NCBI GenBank assembly: GCA_002470645.1
Contig: DKNE01000021.1
Coordinates: forward strand, 1 to 28,644
Source: Patescibacteria group bacterium UBA7396
GTDB lineage: Bacteria; Patescibacteriota; Gracilibacteria; BD1-5; UBA6164
Direction: 5' to 3'
Length of the DNA stretch: 28,644 nt
A model generated the notes under the pieces. The model saw only the letters and a program-made list of their open reading frames with translations, did not search any database and was not told the origin of the DNA. Made by a program: the position numbers and the translations under genes. Positions 1-9,300 of this stretch are shown here, piece after piece; the first letter of the stretch is position 1; every line of letters starts with the position of its first letter.

Positions 1-259
1 CAGTTTTTGGGGGTATTGACAATCATTATATTCTGATAAAAACATAACAACTTTATTTTTGTGAAAATATAATCAAGAAAGATTATTTATTTTTAATATT
101 GTTTTCATAAATTTTATAAATTAAGAAATATAATTATTGTTTGTAATCACTGCAGCTTTTACATGGTGTATTTTAATGAAAAAAATAGTTTTTAAAAAAA
201 GTTATCTCGAAAAGTCTAGGAATAATTAATTTATTTTAGATAAGCAAAAACTAATAAAA
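1..259. other. AT-rich stretch without a supported gene
   Basis: No convincing gene. On the minus strand an open frame starts at an ATG at 45-43 and runs off the left edge (starts MFLSEYNDCQ, 15 codons visible); it could be the start of a real gene but cannot be judged. The rest is AT-rich with no tRNA or clear repeat. Confidence 0.3.
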
Positions 260-293
260 AAATAAAGTAATTTTAATTAAAATTACTTTATTT
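260..293 (-). terminator. Intrinsic terminator after the 333-1235 gene
   Basis: Perfect 34-nt AT-rich palindrome (centre 276/277) about 40 nt after the stop of the minus-strand gene. On the minus strand it is followed by a run of seven T. The stem has few GC pairs, so efficiency is uncertain. Confidence 0.6.
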
Positions 294-332
294 CATTAAA
301 AAAATGTAAAAATTACGGAAATTCTCGGAAAA

Positions 333-1235
333 TTATTTAGTCAATTCTAGATATTCTTCATTAGAAAGCAAATTTCATAGTATTTTATATTGATTTTTAC
401 TTGGACTATATAATATTTTAACAGAAAAAAGTTCATCATCTATACCGAGTTTTATGACATAAAATCTTTTTAATTCTTTTTTTAGTTCATTTACTTGGTT
501 AGCATGTTCGCTTTCTTTTAAGTTTGGAAATAAATGTTTAGCTATATCGGAGTTTGTTAAATAAATATCTCTTTCCTTTATTAATAACCTCATCCATGAA
601 TTTAATAAATCTTTATATTTTCCACTAAATCATACTTCTTCTATTCATTCTCAAAAAAATATTTCTTTTTTTATATCATAAAACAAATTATTATCTGTAT
701 TAACTTTAAAATATCTGAAATCATGAGCTTTCTCAATCAACTTTCAATTACTTTCAAAATATTCATTTAAATAAAATAGAGTTTTTTCTTTAAAATATAG
801 ATCAGAATAATCATAAGGATTAATTTTATAAACTTCTATAAAATATAATTTTGTTTCATCATCTAAATATTCCAAGTTAATATTAAAAAACTTTTGTTGT
901 ACTGTATGTGCTTTTAATAATTTCTTTATAAAATCAGTATCATTAGTTCTATTTCATTTTACTATCCATTCAAGATCATTAATTTCAAATGATTTTTTCT
1001 CAGTATTATATTTTGCTACATATGTTCACTTAGATTTTATTTTTCATATATATTTAGGAGTTATATATTTTTGTTCATTTACATGAGGTCATATTATTAT
1101 AGCTTCAGCTTCATCTATACTTTTTTTTCTTGATTCATAAGTTGATTCAAACATTATATATATTTTATTGTTGTAAAAATTATTATCTATTTCTTTCGCT
1201 ACAACACAAGAATAAGTAGGTATTATATCTTTCAT
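333..1235 (-). CDS. Hypothetical protein, 300 aa
   Basis: Open from ATG at 1235 to TAA at 333 when TGA is read as Gly; it has seven in-frame TGA codons, so under the standard code only a 72-residue fragment (593-375) would appear. The start (MKDIIPTYSC) is the first ATG and sits about 35 nt after a plausible promoter. No signal peptide or membrane segment is visible. The protein is rich in Asn, Lys, Tyr and Glu; the C-terminal third (KERDIYLTNSDIAKHLF, about residues 217-233) reads like a small helical domain. I do not recognise the family. It sits alone, divergent from the recombinase unit, inside the left mobile element, and ends in a terminator. Its function is unknown. Confidence 0.7.
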
Positions 1236-1269
1236 ATTTATATTTAAAAATTAATAAATAAACGATTTT

Positions 1270-1296
1270 ATTATATATAAACACATTATTTTTCAA
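1270..1296 (-). promoter_or_regulatory. Predicted promoter of the 333-1235 gene
   Basis: Minus strand TTGAAA, 15-nt spacer, TATAAT, placed 35 nt before the ATG at 1235. Consensus-like, but the whole interval is AT-rich. Confidence 0.45.
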
Positions 1297-1400
1297 TTAT
1301 TTTTAAAAAATAAACTCATATGAAAATATTTTTTAATATAATAAAACTATGAGAAGACAAAAAAGTTTTCTTAATAGGCTATTTCAATTTTATATCAGTA

Positions 1401-1416
1401 CTTAAATGCATTTAAG
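1401..1416. promoter_or_regulatory. 16-nt perfect palindrome before the 61-aa ORF
   Basis: CTTAAATGCATTTAAG reads the same on both strands and lies 19 nt before the ATG at 1435. Could be an operator for a dimeric regulator of the small ORF and recombinase unit. The role is inferred only from position. Confidence 0.3.
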
Positions 1417-1434
1417 GCATAATTTTTAATTATT

Positions 1435-1620
1435 ATGTCTAATTTTAATATTACCAATTTAGAGGATAAAGTAATTTATTCAAGTAAACCATATATCGTT
1501 AGAGCAAGAGATAAAAGAGGTTCAAACTTAATAATAACAAGTCATTATATATGAAAAAGAGAATGACAAGATAGATTAATAGCTAACATTTTATGAAATG
1601 CTGGAGTTTTTAGTGTTTAA
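1435..1620 (+). CDS. Small protein, 61 aa, upstream of recombinase
   Basis: ATG at 1435 to TAA at 1618-1620, with three in-frame TGA glycines (HYIGKREGQD, ILGNAGVFSV). No Cys or membrane segment; basic, with a possible beta-rich start (VIYSSKPYIVRARDKRG). It is separated from the recombinase by 62 nt containing an intrinsic terminator. Small proteins encoded next to serine integrases are sometimes recombination directionality factors or regulators; that is a guess from position. Reading TGA as Gly is required, and the coherent ORF followed at once by a terminator supports it being real. I do not recognise the family. Confidence 0.55.
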
Positions 1621-1653
1621 AAAAATGGGCTTTTTAAAAAAATGTATATAATT

Positions 1654-1682
1654 GAGTTAAATTATTATTTAACTCTTTTTTT
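1654..1682 (+). terminator. Terminator touching the recombinase start codon
   Basis: 9-bp hairpin GAGTTAAAT / ATTTAACTC with a 4-nt loop (1654-1675) followed by seven T (1676-1682). The next three bases are the ATG of the recombinase. Readthrough transcripts would carry the hairpin directly before the start codon, so it may also limit recombinase expression. Confidence 0.7.
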
Positions 1683-3446
1683 ATGGAAAAAAATACACAA
1701 GAAAAACAAGAGGTTCTTAGAGTTGCACTATACCTTCGCGTTAGTACAGAAGATCAAAGTAAATCTTGATACTGATTAGAATATCAAGAACATGATTTAA
1801 AAAAATTAATTGAATATAGATCAACACTTAATCCAAAATGGGTAACTAAAGATGAGTGGTTATTTATTGACTGATGATACAGTTGATGAGATTTAAATAG
1901 ACCTGCATTTAAAAAACTGATGGAAAAAGCAAGAAATAAAGAATTTGATTTAGTAGCAGTTTGGAAGATTGACAGATTGAGTAGAAATTTGACTCATTTA
2001 TTAAAAACTTTTGAGGAATTAAAAGATCATTGAGTTTCATTTTTTTCACTAAAAGAAAATATAGATTTCTCATGAGCTATTTGAAAATTAACATTTCAAA
2101 TATTTTGAGCATTGTCAGAATTTGAAAGAAATATGATTAAAACCAGAACTACTGAATGAAAAATGGCATCAGCAAGAGCATGAAATTATATATGAAATGG
2201 GATTCCATATTGATATGATAAAATACCAAATGAATGATGAAAATGATCTAAATTGAAAAAAATAAAAAAAGAAGCAATAATAGTAAAAAGAATCTTTTTT
2301 CTGTTTATTTATGAAGGGTTTTCTCCTGGTGATATAGCCGAAAAATTGAATAAACTTTGAATAAGAAAATGAAAAAATGCAAAAAAAGATGCTGTAAATA
2401 CGGATTGGAATCAAACAACAATAAAAAGAATTTTAAAAAATTTTTCATACTGTTGATATAGAAAAGAAAGTTTTAAACAAGAAGATGGAAGTACTATTTA
2501 TATTGATGTTCCAGTTGATGAAATTATAAAAGAAGAATTATTTATAGCTGCGAAACAAAGATTAGAAGAATTAGATCAAAGCTGAATTACAAAAAGTAGT
2601 GATAATGATAATGTATATTTATTAACATGAAAAATATTTGATATTGATACTCAAAAATACTTTTATGGAATGCTTAGAACTAAAGATAATAAATTAACTT
2701 ATAGAAGAGATAAATACACAACAAAAGAATGAAAAACTTATTGAAATATAGAATTTCCATGAGAAATTTTAGAAGAATATGTTTGGAATGAAATATTAAA
2801 TCTTATAAACAATCCAGAAAAGTTTCATGAAGAATATTTATTAGAAACTGAAAAATGATGAAATATAGCAGATATAAAAGAAGAACTAGATATTATTGTT
2901 CAGAATATAAAATCAGAAGAAATATTTCAAGAAAATGTTGACAAGGATTATTATAAATGATGAATAAGTGAAGAGAAAAGAGATAAATATTTAGAAGAAT
3001 CCAATTTAAAAATAAAAAAGTTACTAAAAGAACAAAAAGCTCAAGAAAAAATCTTAAATAATATATCTAAAATAGTAGTTTGATTAGATGTTTTAAAGAA
3101 AATATCAGAACAATATATGTGAAAAGTTGATAAAATATCATTTAAAGAAAAAAGAAGAATTATAGATATATTAGTTCAAAGGATCTTAGTAAAAAAAATA
3201 ACTACTGATAAAGTAGTTTATTTGGATGAGCAAAATGAGTTAAATGATAATACAGATAAAAGCATAAAAATTGATATTTTCTTCAGGTTCGAGGCAAAAA
3301 AAGTTGAAGAAAATATTGAGTCACCCGAACTCAGTAAAGGTATTAAGAATCAAAAAAACACCCCTAAGGATGCTATTAATGACGTTATTGGTCGGAGACG
3401 TGAGACTCGAACTCACAACCCCACGCTCCCAAAGCGTGTGCGCTAG
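1683..3446 (+). CDS. Large serine recombinase (integrase), 587 aa
   Basis: Site-specific DNA recombinase of the large serine (resolvase/invertase) family, likely responsible for integration of the left element. The N-terminal catalytic domain begins VALYLRVSTEDQSKSG with nucleophile Ser21, followed by DRLSRN and the FERNMIKTRT helix, then a recombinase domain (GIPYGYDKIPNE) and a lysine-rich coiled coil (about residues 390-500). The region that normally forms the zinc ribbon (about 315-360) has no cysteines. Many TGA codons fall on family glycines. The last 18 codons are the antisense of tRNA-Pro, and the stop TAG (3444-3446) lies inside the tRNA gene, so the C-terminal tail depends on the integration site. 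The start is the first ATG and directly abuts a terminator hairpin. Confidence 0.93.
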
Positions 3447-3465
3447 CCAATTGCGCCAGTCTCCG
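3389..3465 (-). tRNA. tRNA-Pro(UGG)
   Basis: On the minus strand the acceptor CGGAGAC pairs with GTCTCCG. The anticodon stem CACGC/GCGTG holds the loop TTTGGGA, giving anticodon UGG. The T arm is GTGAG TTCGAGT CTCAC. CCA is encoded (3391-3389). Last of three tRNAs transcribed leftward. The left element's recombinase overlaps it by 58 nt on the opposite strand, marking it as the integration site. Confidence 0.95.
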
Positions 3466-3471
3466 ATTTTT

Positions 3472-3510
3472 AAAATAGCTAGACTAGTTTCCTAGCACTA
3501 GCTATTTTTT
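3472..3510 (+). terminator. Terminator between tRNA-Pro and tRNA-Ile
   Basis: Stem AAAATAGCTAG (3472-3482) with CTAGCTATTTT (3498-3508), followed by T on the plus strand. It would stop recombinase transcripts that run antisense through tRNA-Pro. On the minus strand the T run is short, so tRNA readthrough is plausible. Confidence 0.6.
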
Positions 3511-3519
3511 ATTTTAGAA

Positions 3520-3596
3520 TGGTGGGTGTACCAAGAGTTGAACTTGGGACCTCGTGATTATCAGTCACGCGCTCTAACCAACTGAGCTATACACCC
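3520..3596 (-). tRNA. tRNA-Ile(GAU)
   Basis: Minus strand: acceptor GGGTGTA/TACACCC, D arm GCTC...GAGC, anticodon stem CGTGA/TCACG with loop CTGATAA (anticodon GAU), T arm with TTCAACT, discriminator A and encoded CCA (3522-3520). Middle of the Gly-Ile-Pro cluster. Confidence 0.95.
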
Positions 3597-3660
3597 TTAA
3601 ATAAAAAATGTAAAATACAAAGATATTATATTTTACACTTCTCACTCTTTGCTTTAAATT

Positions 3661-3737
3661 TGGAGCGGGTAAAGGGACTCGAACCCTTAACCCTCTGCTT
3701 GGAAGGCAGATGCTCTAGCCAATTGAGCTACACCCGC
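3661..3737 (-). tRNA. tRNA-Gly(UCC)
   Basis: Minus strand: acceptor GCGGGTG/TACCCGC, anticodon stem TCTGC/GCAGA with loop CTTCCAA (anticodon UCC), T loop TTCGAGT, discriminator U and encoded CCA. This reads ordinary GGN codons; the UCA-anticodon tRNA-Gly needed for UGA is not in this window. First gene of the tRNA cluster. Confidence 0.95.
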
Positions 3738-3755
3738 TTATCTAAATGCCTGGGT

Positions 3756-3783
3756 ATTCTATTAAAAATTTTAAATATGTCAA
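3756..3783 (-). promoter_or_regulatory. Promoter of the tRNA Gly-Ile-Pro cluster
   Basis: Minus strand TTGACA (3783-3778), 16-nt spacer, TAGAAT (3761-3756), ending 19 nt before the first base of tRNA-Gly. A perfect -35 box in a position that fits a tRNA operon. Confidence 0.75.
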
Positions 3784-3800
3784 AACTTTTTTTAATTTTT

Positions 3801-4631
3801 TTAATTTATTCTTTTAAAAGCCTTTAATGTGTTTTTCATGAGACAAGAAACAGTCAAAGCTCATACTCAACCAGGTACAGGTGTTATAGCATTTCCATTT
3901 TTTACTATATTTTCAAAATCAGAGTCGCCGTATATTTTTTCATCTATTACCGTAAATCAAACATCTAAGATAATACTTTTGGGATGTATTTTTTCTACAG
4001 TTAAAAAATGAGGTTTTCCCATAGCAGTAATGATGATATCAGCGTTTTTAGTATAAAATTCAATATTTTGTGTTTTTGAATTACAAATAGTAACTGTAGC
4101 AGAAGCATTTATAAGAAGATTTGCTATTGGTTTCCCAACGATATTACTTCTTCCAATGATAACAATATTTTTTCCACTGACTTCTATATTATAATACTTT
4201 AAGAGCTCCATCATTCCTGCTGGAGTACATGGAGCGAGCCCAGAAGTATCTCAAATGACAATTTTTCATTGATTTTCAGGATGAAATCCATCCACATCTT
4301 TTTCGGGAGCAATACTACGGATAATATTTTTTTCATTGATATGTTTTGGAAGGGGAAGTTGTACGATATATCCACTGATATTTGTATCAGTATTTAAAAG
4401 ATGTACTTTCTCAAGCAATACTTTTTCAGAAACATTTTCTTCAAAGGCAAAAAGTTCAAACTCTATTCCAACATATTCAGCCCATTTTTGTTTTTGTTTA
4501 ATGTATCTCAATGAAGAAGGATTATTTCATACTAAAATAACTCATAATTTTGGTTTTTTTGATAAAGTTGAAATTTCTGCTTTTATTTCTTCATATACTG
4601 ATTGTGCTACTATTTTTCCATCTAAAATCAT
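3801..4631 (-). CDS. folD: Bifunctional methylenetetrahydrofolate dehydrogenase/cyclohydrolase FolD
   Basis: Interconverts 5,10-methylene-, 5,10-methenyl- and 10-formyl-tetrahydrofolate in the cytoplasm, using NADP(H). 276 aa, near the usual 280. Starts MILDGKIVAQSVYEEIK. The catalytic YxxxK motif is in RYIKQKQKWAEYVGIEF, followed by YIVQLPLPKHIN, KDVDGFHPENQG and LAPCTPAGMMELLK. The Rossmann motif is VIIGRSNIVGKPIANLL, and the C-terminal signature is AITPVPGGVGALTV, where two of the three glycines after the proline are TGA. Read with TGA as stop it breaks into fragments, so it is a good in-sequence proof of code 25. It is divergent from the next gene across a shared promoter region. No other folate gene is in view. 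Confidence 0.97.
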
Positions 4632-4656
4632 TTTTTGGATTATTATTCATAAAATT

Positions 4657-4691
4657 TTGATTTATTATATAATCAAGCTATAATAAATCAA
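4657..4691. promoter_or_regulatory. Interleaved divergent promoters for folD and the PEGA-like gene
   Basis: Plus strand: TTGATT (4657-4662), 16-nt spacer, TATAAT (4679-4684), 36 nt before the ATG at 4721. Minus strand: TTGATT (4691-4686), 16-nt spacer, TATAAT (4669-4664), 32 nt before the folD ATG. Each -10 box lies inside the other promoter's spacer, so only one polymerase can bind at a time. Confidence 0.7.
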
Positions 4692-4720
4692 ATTTAGTTT
4701 GTTTTTTTAGCTATATATTT

Positions 4721-5746
4721 ATGTCAAATAGACTTATTTCTTTGCTTATTTTAATCATTATTTTTTGAGGGATATATTGACTATATTATTATTTTTTTAT
4801 CTTAAATAAAGGAGATATGAGCATCAGTACTAATATAGAGAATTACAAAGTGAGTCTTTATAATTCTAAACTCAAAACGAGTTTTTCTACTGAATGTTTG
4901 CAAGCGGTGTGTGAACTTATTGATTTAGCTCCTTTTCAATATGAAATGACTCTTTCAAAAGAGGGGTATAAAGATTATGTGAAAACTATATCAATTGTTT
5001 CATGAGAAAAGTTACAATTAAAAGTAGCTTTAGAAAAACAATTATTAATGGAAAAAATAGATATTCCACTTACACAAACTTTAGCTGATACTGAGAAACA
5101 AATTGAGGAAGTAAGGGAACTTTCTTTTCTTCAAAAATCATATAAATATTTTCTTATTCCTCATTTAGGATATTTTTATTTTCAGGAAAATGAAGATAAT
5201 TCACTTACATTATTTCAAAAAAATGGTCAAGAAACTCTTAATCTTTATTCTTTTCAAAAAATAGAGAGAACTTTTCTGGATATTCAAGCAATTGAGCAAA
5301 CAAATAATATGATTTTTATTTCATATTGAGATGATAAATTTCTTTATAATTTATCAAATAATAGCATAGAAAAAATCTACTTTCCTCAAAAAATAAATTA
5401 TGTAAAACAAATGAATCATATCTATCATTTAATAAATGATAAAGGAACATTTTTATATGATACAAATACAAAAAATATAGAATATTTTTACTTATTTAAA
5501 GATTTTATTTATTATGATAATGAGCATTATTTATGAATTATTTTTCTCTCAGAAACAGAAAAGAAAAATAATTATAATCTCTCACATTTATCCGGAAATC
5601 TGATAGTAAAATATAATTTTAAGACAAAAACAATGAAAGTTTTAGAAACTACTGATATAAATATTACAAAAATTATTTTAGAAAATAATAGCCTATATTT
5701 TTATGACAGCTGAAATAATAAATACCAAGTAAAAAATATAGAATAA
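4721..5746 (+). CDS. Membrane-anchored PEGA-like protein, 341 aa
   Basis: ATG at 4721 gives an N-terminal membrane segment (RLISLLILIIIFGGIYGLYY, residues 4-23) absent if the internal ATG at 4817 is used; the promoter 36 nt upstream also supports 4721. Residues about 33-95 resemble a PEGA domain: a short beta-sandwich ending FQYEMTLSKEGYKDYVKTIS, a fold that often sits just outside the membrane. The remainder (about 100-341) is beta-rich and may be a propeller-like ectodomain (IFISYGDDKFLYNLS, HLINDKGTFLYDTNTKN). Probably anchored in the cytoplasmic membrane facing outward. Ends in a strong bidirectional terminator shared with ssb. Family assignment of the PEGA part is moderate; the rest is unrecognised. 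Confidence 0.8.
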
Positions 5747-5774
5747 AAAAAGATGTGGTACCACATCTTTTTTT
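5745..5774. terminator. Bidirectional terminator between convergent genes
   Basis: Perfect palindrome: AGATGTGGT / ACCACATCT flanked by six A and six T, so each strand ends in a T run. Serves the PEGA-like gene (plus) and ssb (minus), whose stop codon at 5778-5780 follows immediately. Confidence 0.9.
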
Positions 5775-5777
5775 TGC

Positions 5778-6218
5778 CTAAAAAGGAATATCTTCAATTG
5801 AAATTTCTTCTTCTTGTTTTGGTTGTGATTTTTTCACAGCCCCAGTAGAAGATTCAGAGCTTTGATATGAATTTGAGGTATCATTTGATCTTGACCCATC
5901 GAGCATAATCATATTTTCACCAACAATTTCAGTTTTATATCTTTTTGTTCCATCTTGTGCTTCCCAATTTCTTGTTTGAAGTCTTCATTCGATGTATATT
6001 TTTTTACCTTTATGTAAGTATTGTCCAGCAATTTCTGCTAATTTTCCCCATAATACAATAGAATGAAATTCAGCAACTTCTTGCTTTATTCCAGATCCAT
6101 CAACCCAATTCCTATTTGTTGCAAGAGAGAAACTACAAACATTTTGTCCTGAGGGAGTTTGTTTTAACTCAATGTCTTGAGTTATATTTCCAATTAATTG
6201 AACCTTATTTAAATCCAT
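5778..6218 (-). CDS. ssb: Single-stranded DNA-binding protein SSB
   Basis: 146 aa. Binds ssDNA during replication and repair through an N-terminal OB fold (starts MDLNKVQLIGNITQDIEL; then FSLATNRNW, EFHSIVLWGKLAEIAGQYL, KGKKIYIEGRLQTRNWE). A short polar Ser/Gln-rich linker (about 113-133) leads to the acidic tip EEEISIEDIPF, the conserved protein-interaction tail ending DIPF. Length is a little short of the E. coli protein but normal for compact genomes. TGA encodes the glycine before RLQTRNW. A divergent promoter region separates it from the PKD-repeat gene. Confidence 0.97.
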
Positions 6219-6264
6219 ACAATTAAAGTAAATGTTAAAAATATGTTTTTTGAAACATACACCT

Positions 6265-6291
6265 ATTATAAATAAATATAAAAAAATACAA
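6265..6291 (-). promoter_or_regulatory. Predicted ssb promoter
   Basis: Minus strand TTGTAT, 15-nt spacer, TATAAT (6270-6265), 46 nt before the ssb ATG. Confidence 0.5.
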
Positions 6292-6318
6292 GAAAAAATA
6301 TTTTTTAATCATTTTTTT

Positions 6319-6347
6319 TTGCAACTGTGTAAAAAATATGGTAAGAT
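6319..6347 (+). promoter_or_regulatory. Predicted promoter of the PKD-repeat gene
   Basis: TTGCAA (6319-6324), 17-nt spacer, TAAGAT (6342-6347), 31 nt before the chosen ATG at 6379. It lies downstream of an earlier in-frame ATG (6232), which supports the later start. Confidence 0.55.
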
Positions 6348-6378
6348 GATAGCAGATATAAATTTTAATTACATTTTT

Positions 6379-9300
6379 ATGAGAAAAAACATATTTTTGT
6401 CAATTCTTTTAATGATAATATCAGTTTTTGCTTTTGCAAGAGTCGAAGCATCATCACTAGAAAGTTATGCCACCTTAAGAGATATCGATAAGTGAACTTT
6501 TAACGAATATAGATATTATATGGTGAGAGAATATTTTCGTTTAAAAGAAAATTTTGAATTAAGATGAATCATTAACAAAGAAGTTGCTGATGCTCTTTTA
6601 TCACATGCAAAAGTTGGATATAACTACCTCCCAGACAGTTTGATGAATACCAATTTTTACAATGACTTAAAAATCGCAATAGAAAAATGACTTGCCTCTC
6701 CAAGAAGTGAAGTATATTATGAAGATATTGTTCAAAAATTGGATATTTACATTCAAAAAGTAAATGTACAAAAACTTACATGAAATATTGAAGCAAGTCC
6801 TATCAGCGGAAATGCACCATTAACAGTTACTTTTAGATGAAGAGTAACGGACCCAAGTGGTACCGTAATTCCATCATCAAATTATGTATGGTGGTTTGAT
6901 AGTTGATGAATTAAAAAAGTAGTTTGAAGATGACAATCTATTAATTATACATTTAAAGAAGAGGGAAATTTCTCTATGTTTCTGGATGTAAAATCAAATC
7001 ATAAAAATGCGGCTGGTTATACTGATGTACTTCCATTTTCTACAAGAAATGTAGTAGAAGTAAAAGAAAAAGTAGCATCTTTAATAGTTGGTATTAATGG
7101 TATTTCTCTTTGAGAAGCTGATGAAATTAAATTTACCCCAGAAGAGGCAAATTACGGACTTATTTTTGATGCAACGAGTTCTACTCCAACAGGATGAGCA
7201 AAATTCAGAAGAACAGAATGGATTTTTTGAAATGGAGTTGAAAGAAGATATGATGGATCTCCAAAGATTGAAAGAGTAGTTTATTCAAAAGAGTGAAATT
7301 ATCCAGTAAGCTTAAAATTAACAACAAATGAATGAAGAGTTATAGAAAGAATTTTTACTATAGCAATTCATAAACCAATCGCTACTATACAAGCAAATAA
7401 AGATGATGGTTATATAGGAGATAAATTTACTTTTTCAGCAAGAACATCAGTAAATGAGAAAAATCTTTCATATACTTGGAATATCATAGATATTAGTAAT
7501 GATAAAATTATTTCTACAAAAAATGGAAGTCTTTTTAATCACGTATTTAGTGAAAAAGGAAGGTATAATATACAACTTCAAATAAAAGATGCTGCTTGAA
7601 ATCAAGACACAGATACAAAAATAATTTATATTAATTCAAGAGCACCCATTGCTGAGTTTTCATACACTATTCCAGATAAAGCAAAGCCAAACAGAGTATT
7701 GCTTGATGGTACAAAAAGTTATGATCCAGACTTTAGTGATTCGGGAAAATTAAAATATATTTGGACTATTAATGGAGAAAAAATTGATATAGAGGCATTG
7801 GATAGTAAGTGAGCCATTTGATATTATATTTTTGAAAATGTATGAGACCAAAATGTAGTATTAGAAGTAGTTGATCCTGATGATATGAACGCAGTTAAAC
7901 AACAAAAAGTAACTATATCATCAATACTTTCTGTAGAGTTTTCATCACTCCCAAGAGTGACTCAAAGATGAGGAACTGTCAGATTTTCTGCAACCTCTCC
8001 TGCATCTAGGTATTTTGAATGGGACTTTTGAGATGGAACTCAAAAACAAACTGCTTCCAATAAGATAGATCATATTTTTGAAAAAAGTTGAATTTTTACG
8101 GTAAGATTAACCGCAAGAGATGCTGATTGAAATACAAACCAAACGATAAAAACAGTGTATGTTTCAGAAGCAAATGCGCCATATGCAATGGTTGATATTA
8201 ATCTTTGAGGAACAGAAGTACCTTCATTTGATGCAAATGCTTGTAGTGGAGGAGCCTATATTGTTGATAGAGTAAAAACAGTATATTTTAAATGAGGTGA
8301 AAGTTTAAACCTTGATGGAACAAATAACGGGTTAAGCTATACATGGAAAATTTGAAATGATAAATACCTGACAAGCAGAGATACGAGTTATAAATTTAAT
8401 GAACTTTGATGCTTTCCTATAAAACTTACAGTAAAAAGTGATAAAAATTGAGCTACTCATTCGGTTGATACTTGGATAAAAGTAGAAAATTTAAAACCTA
8501 TATTATCAAGTTTAAATGTGTCTATTCAAAATGACCAAGTAGACCCAGTTTTAGTATCAGTAAACGCTGTTTGAGCACAAGATCCAGATGGAGTTATTCA
8601 ATCATATTTATGGTATTATTATACTGATACTGATACTGAACCTCAAGATTTTAGAATTACTACACAACCAAATACAACATTTGTTATACCTAAAATTAGT
8701 TGAAATTACTACTTTGTGGTGGTGATGAGGGATAACAATGATGCAAGATATTCTTCAGAAGAGTGAGATTCAAATAAATATTTTATTACTCTTAACGGAG
8801 ATAATGTAAATACTCCACTTATTGATTTCAAGGTAAATAAAAATAATTTATTTATAGGAGAAGAATCTGTTTTTTCAGCAAAAGTAAAAAATATTTTATG
8901 ACAAGATATTACTGATAAGTCAGAATTTGCTTGGGATTTTGACGGAGATGGGTTTTATGATAAAGAAACAACTACATGACAAATATCACATAAATTTGAA
9001 TCATCAGGAACCTTTTATACAAAGGTAAGAGTAAAGTATAAATGAATGACCAATGTGAGAACTATTGAAATGAATGTGGCTAATTTGCTAGAACCAAATT
9101 TTGAATATATTTCTCTTTGAAATACATATGTATTTTTTAATACAAGTAGTTGAAAATATGACAAATCTGTTTGGGAAATGTGAGATGGTACAAAAATAGA
9201 AGATAGAAATAATTTTGTTTATACTTATGAAGATGGAAAAGCTTCACATAATGTCATTTTAAAAATTTCTGAGTGAACAAAATTGAAAACAAAAGAAAAA

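Larger units (their letters stand above)
1..3465. mobile_element. End of an integrated element abutting tRNA-Pro
   Basis: The recombinase gene at 1683-3446 is transcribed towards the 3' end of tRNA-Pro and ends inside it, as expected when a site-specific recombinase has integrated its element at the 3' end of a tRNA gene. The tRNA lies on the minus strand with its 3' end at 3389, so the element extends leftward and off the window. The other attachment site is not visible. Genes in this part are more AT-rich than the housekeeping block and are not recognisable. The boundary is an inference; the crossover lies somewhere in or next to 3389-3465. Confidence 0.6.

Noticed and set aside
1349..1405. 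18-codon ORF (MRRQKSFLN start) after an AT-rich -10-like site
   Set aside because: Too short and without supporting context; may be chance.
3271..3495. Open frame of 74 codons overlapping the recombinase end and tRNA-Pro
   Set aside because: Out of frame with the recombinase and partly antisense to a tRNA; it is a shadow.
4817..5005. ATG at 4817, preceded by GGAGAT, as start of the PEGA-like gene
   Set aside because: The frame is open upstream to ATG 4721, adding a clean membrane span, and the promoter fits the upstream start.
6232..6378. Earlier in-frame ATG for the PKD protein
   Set aside because: Would place about 50 residues before the signal peptide and start upstream of the predicted promoter.
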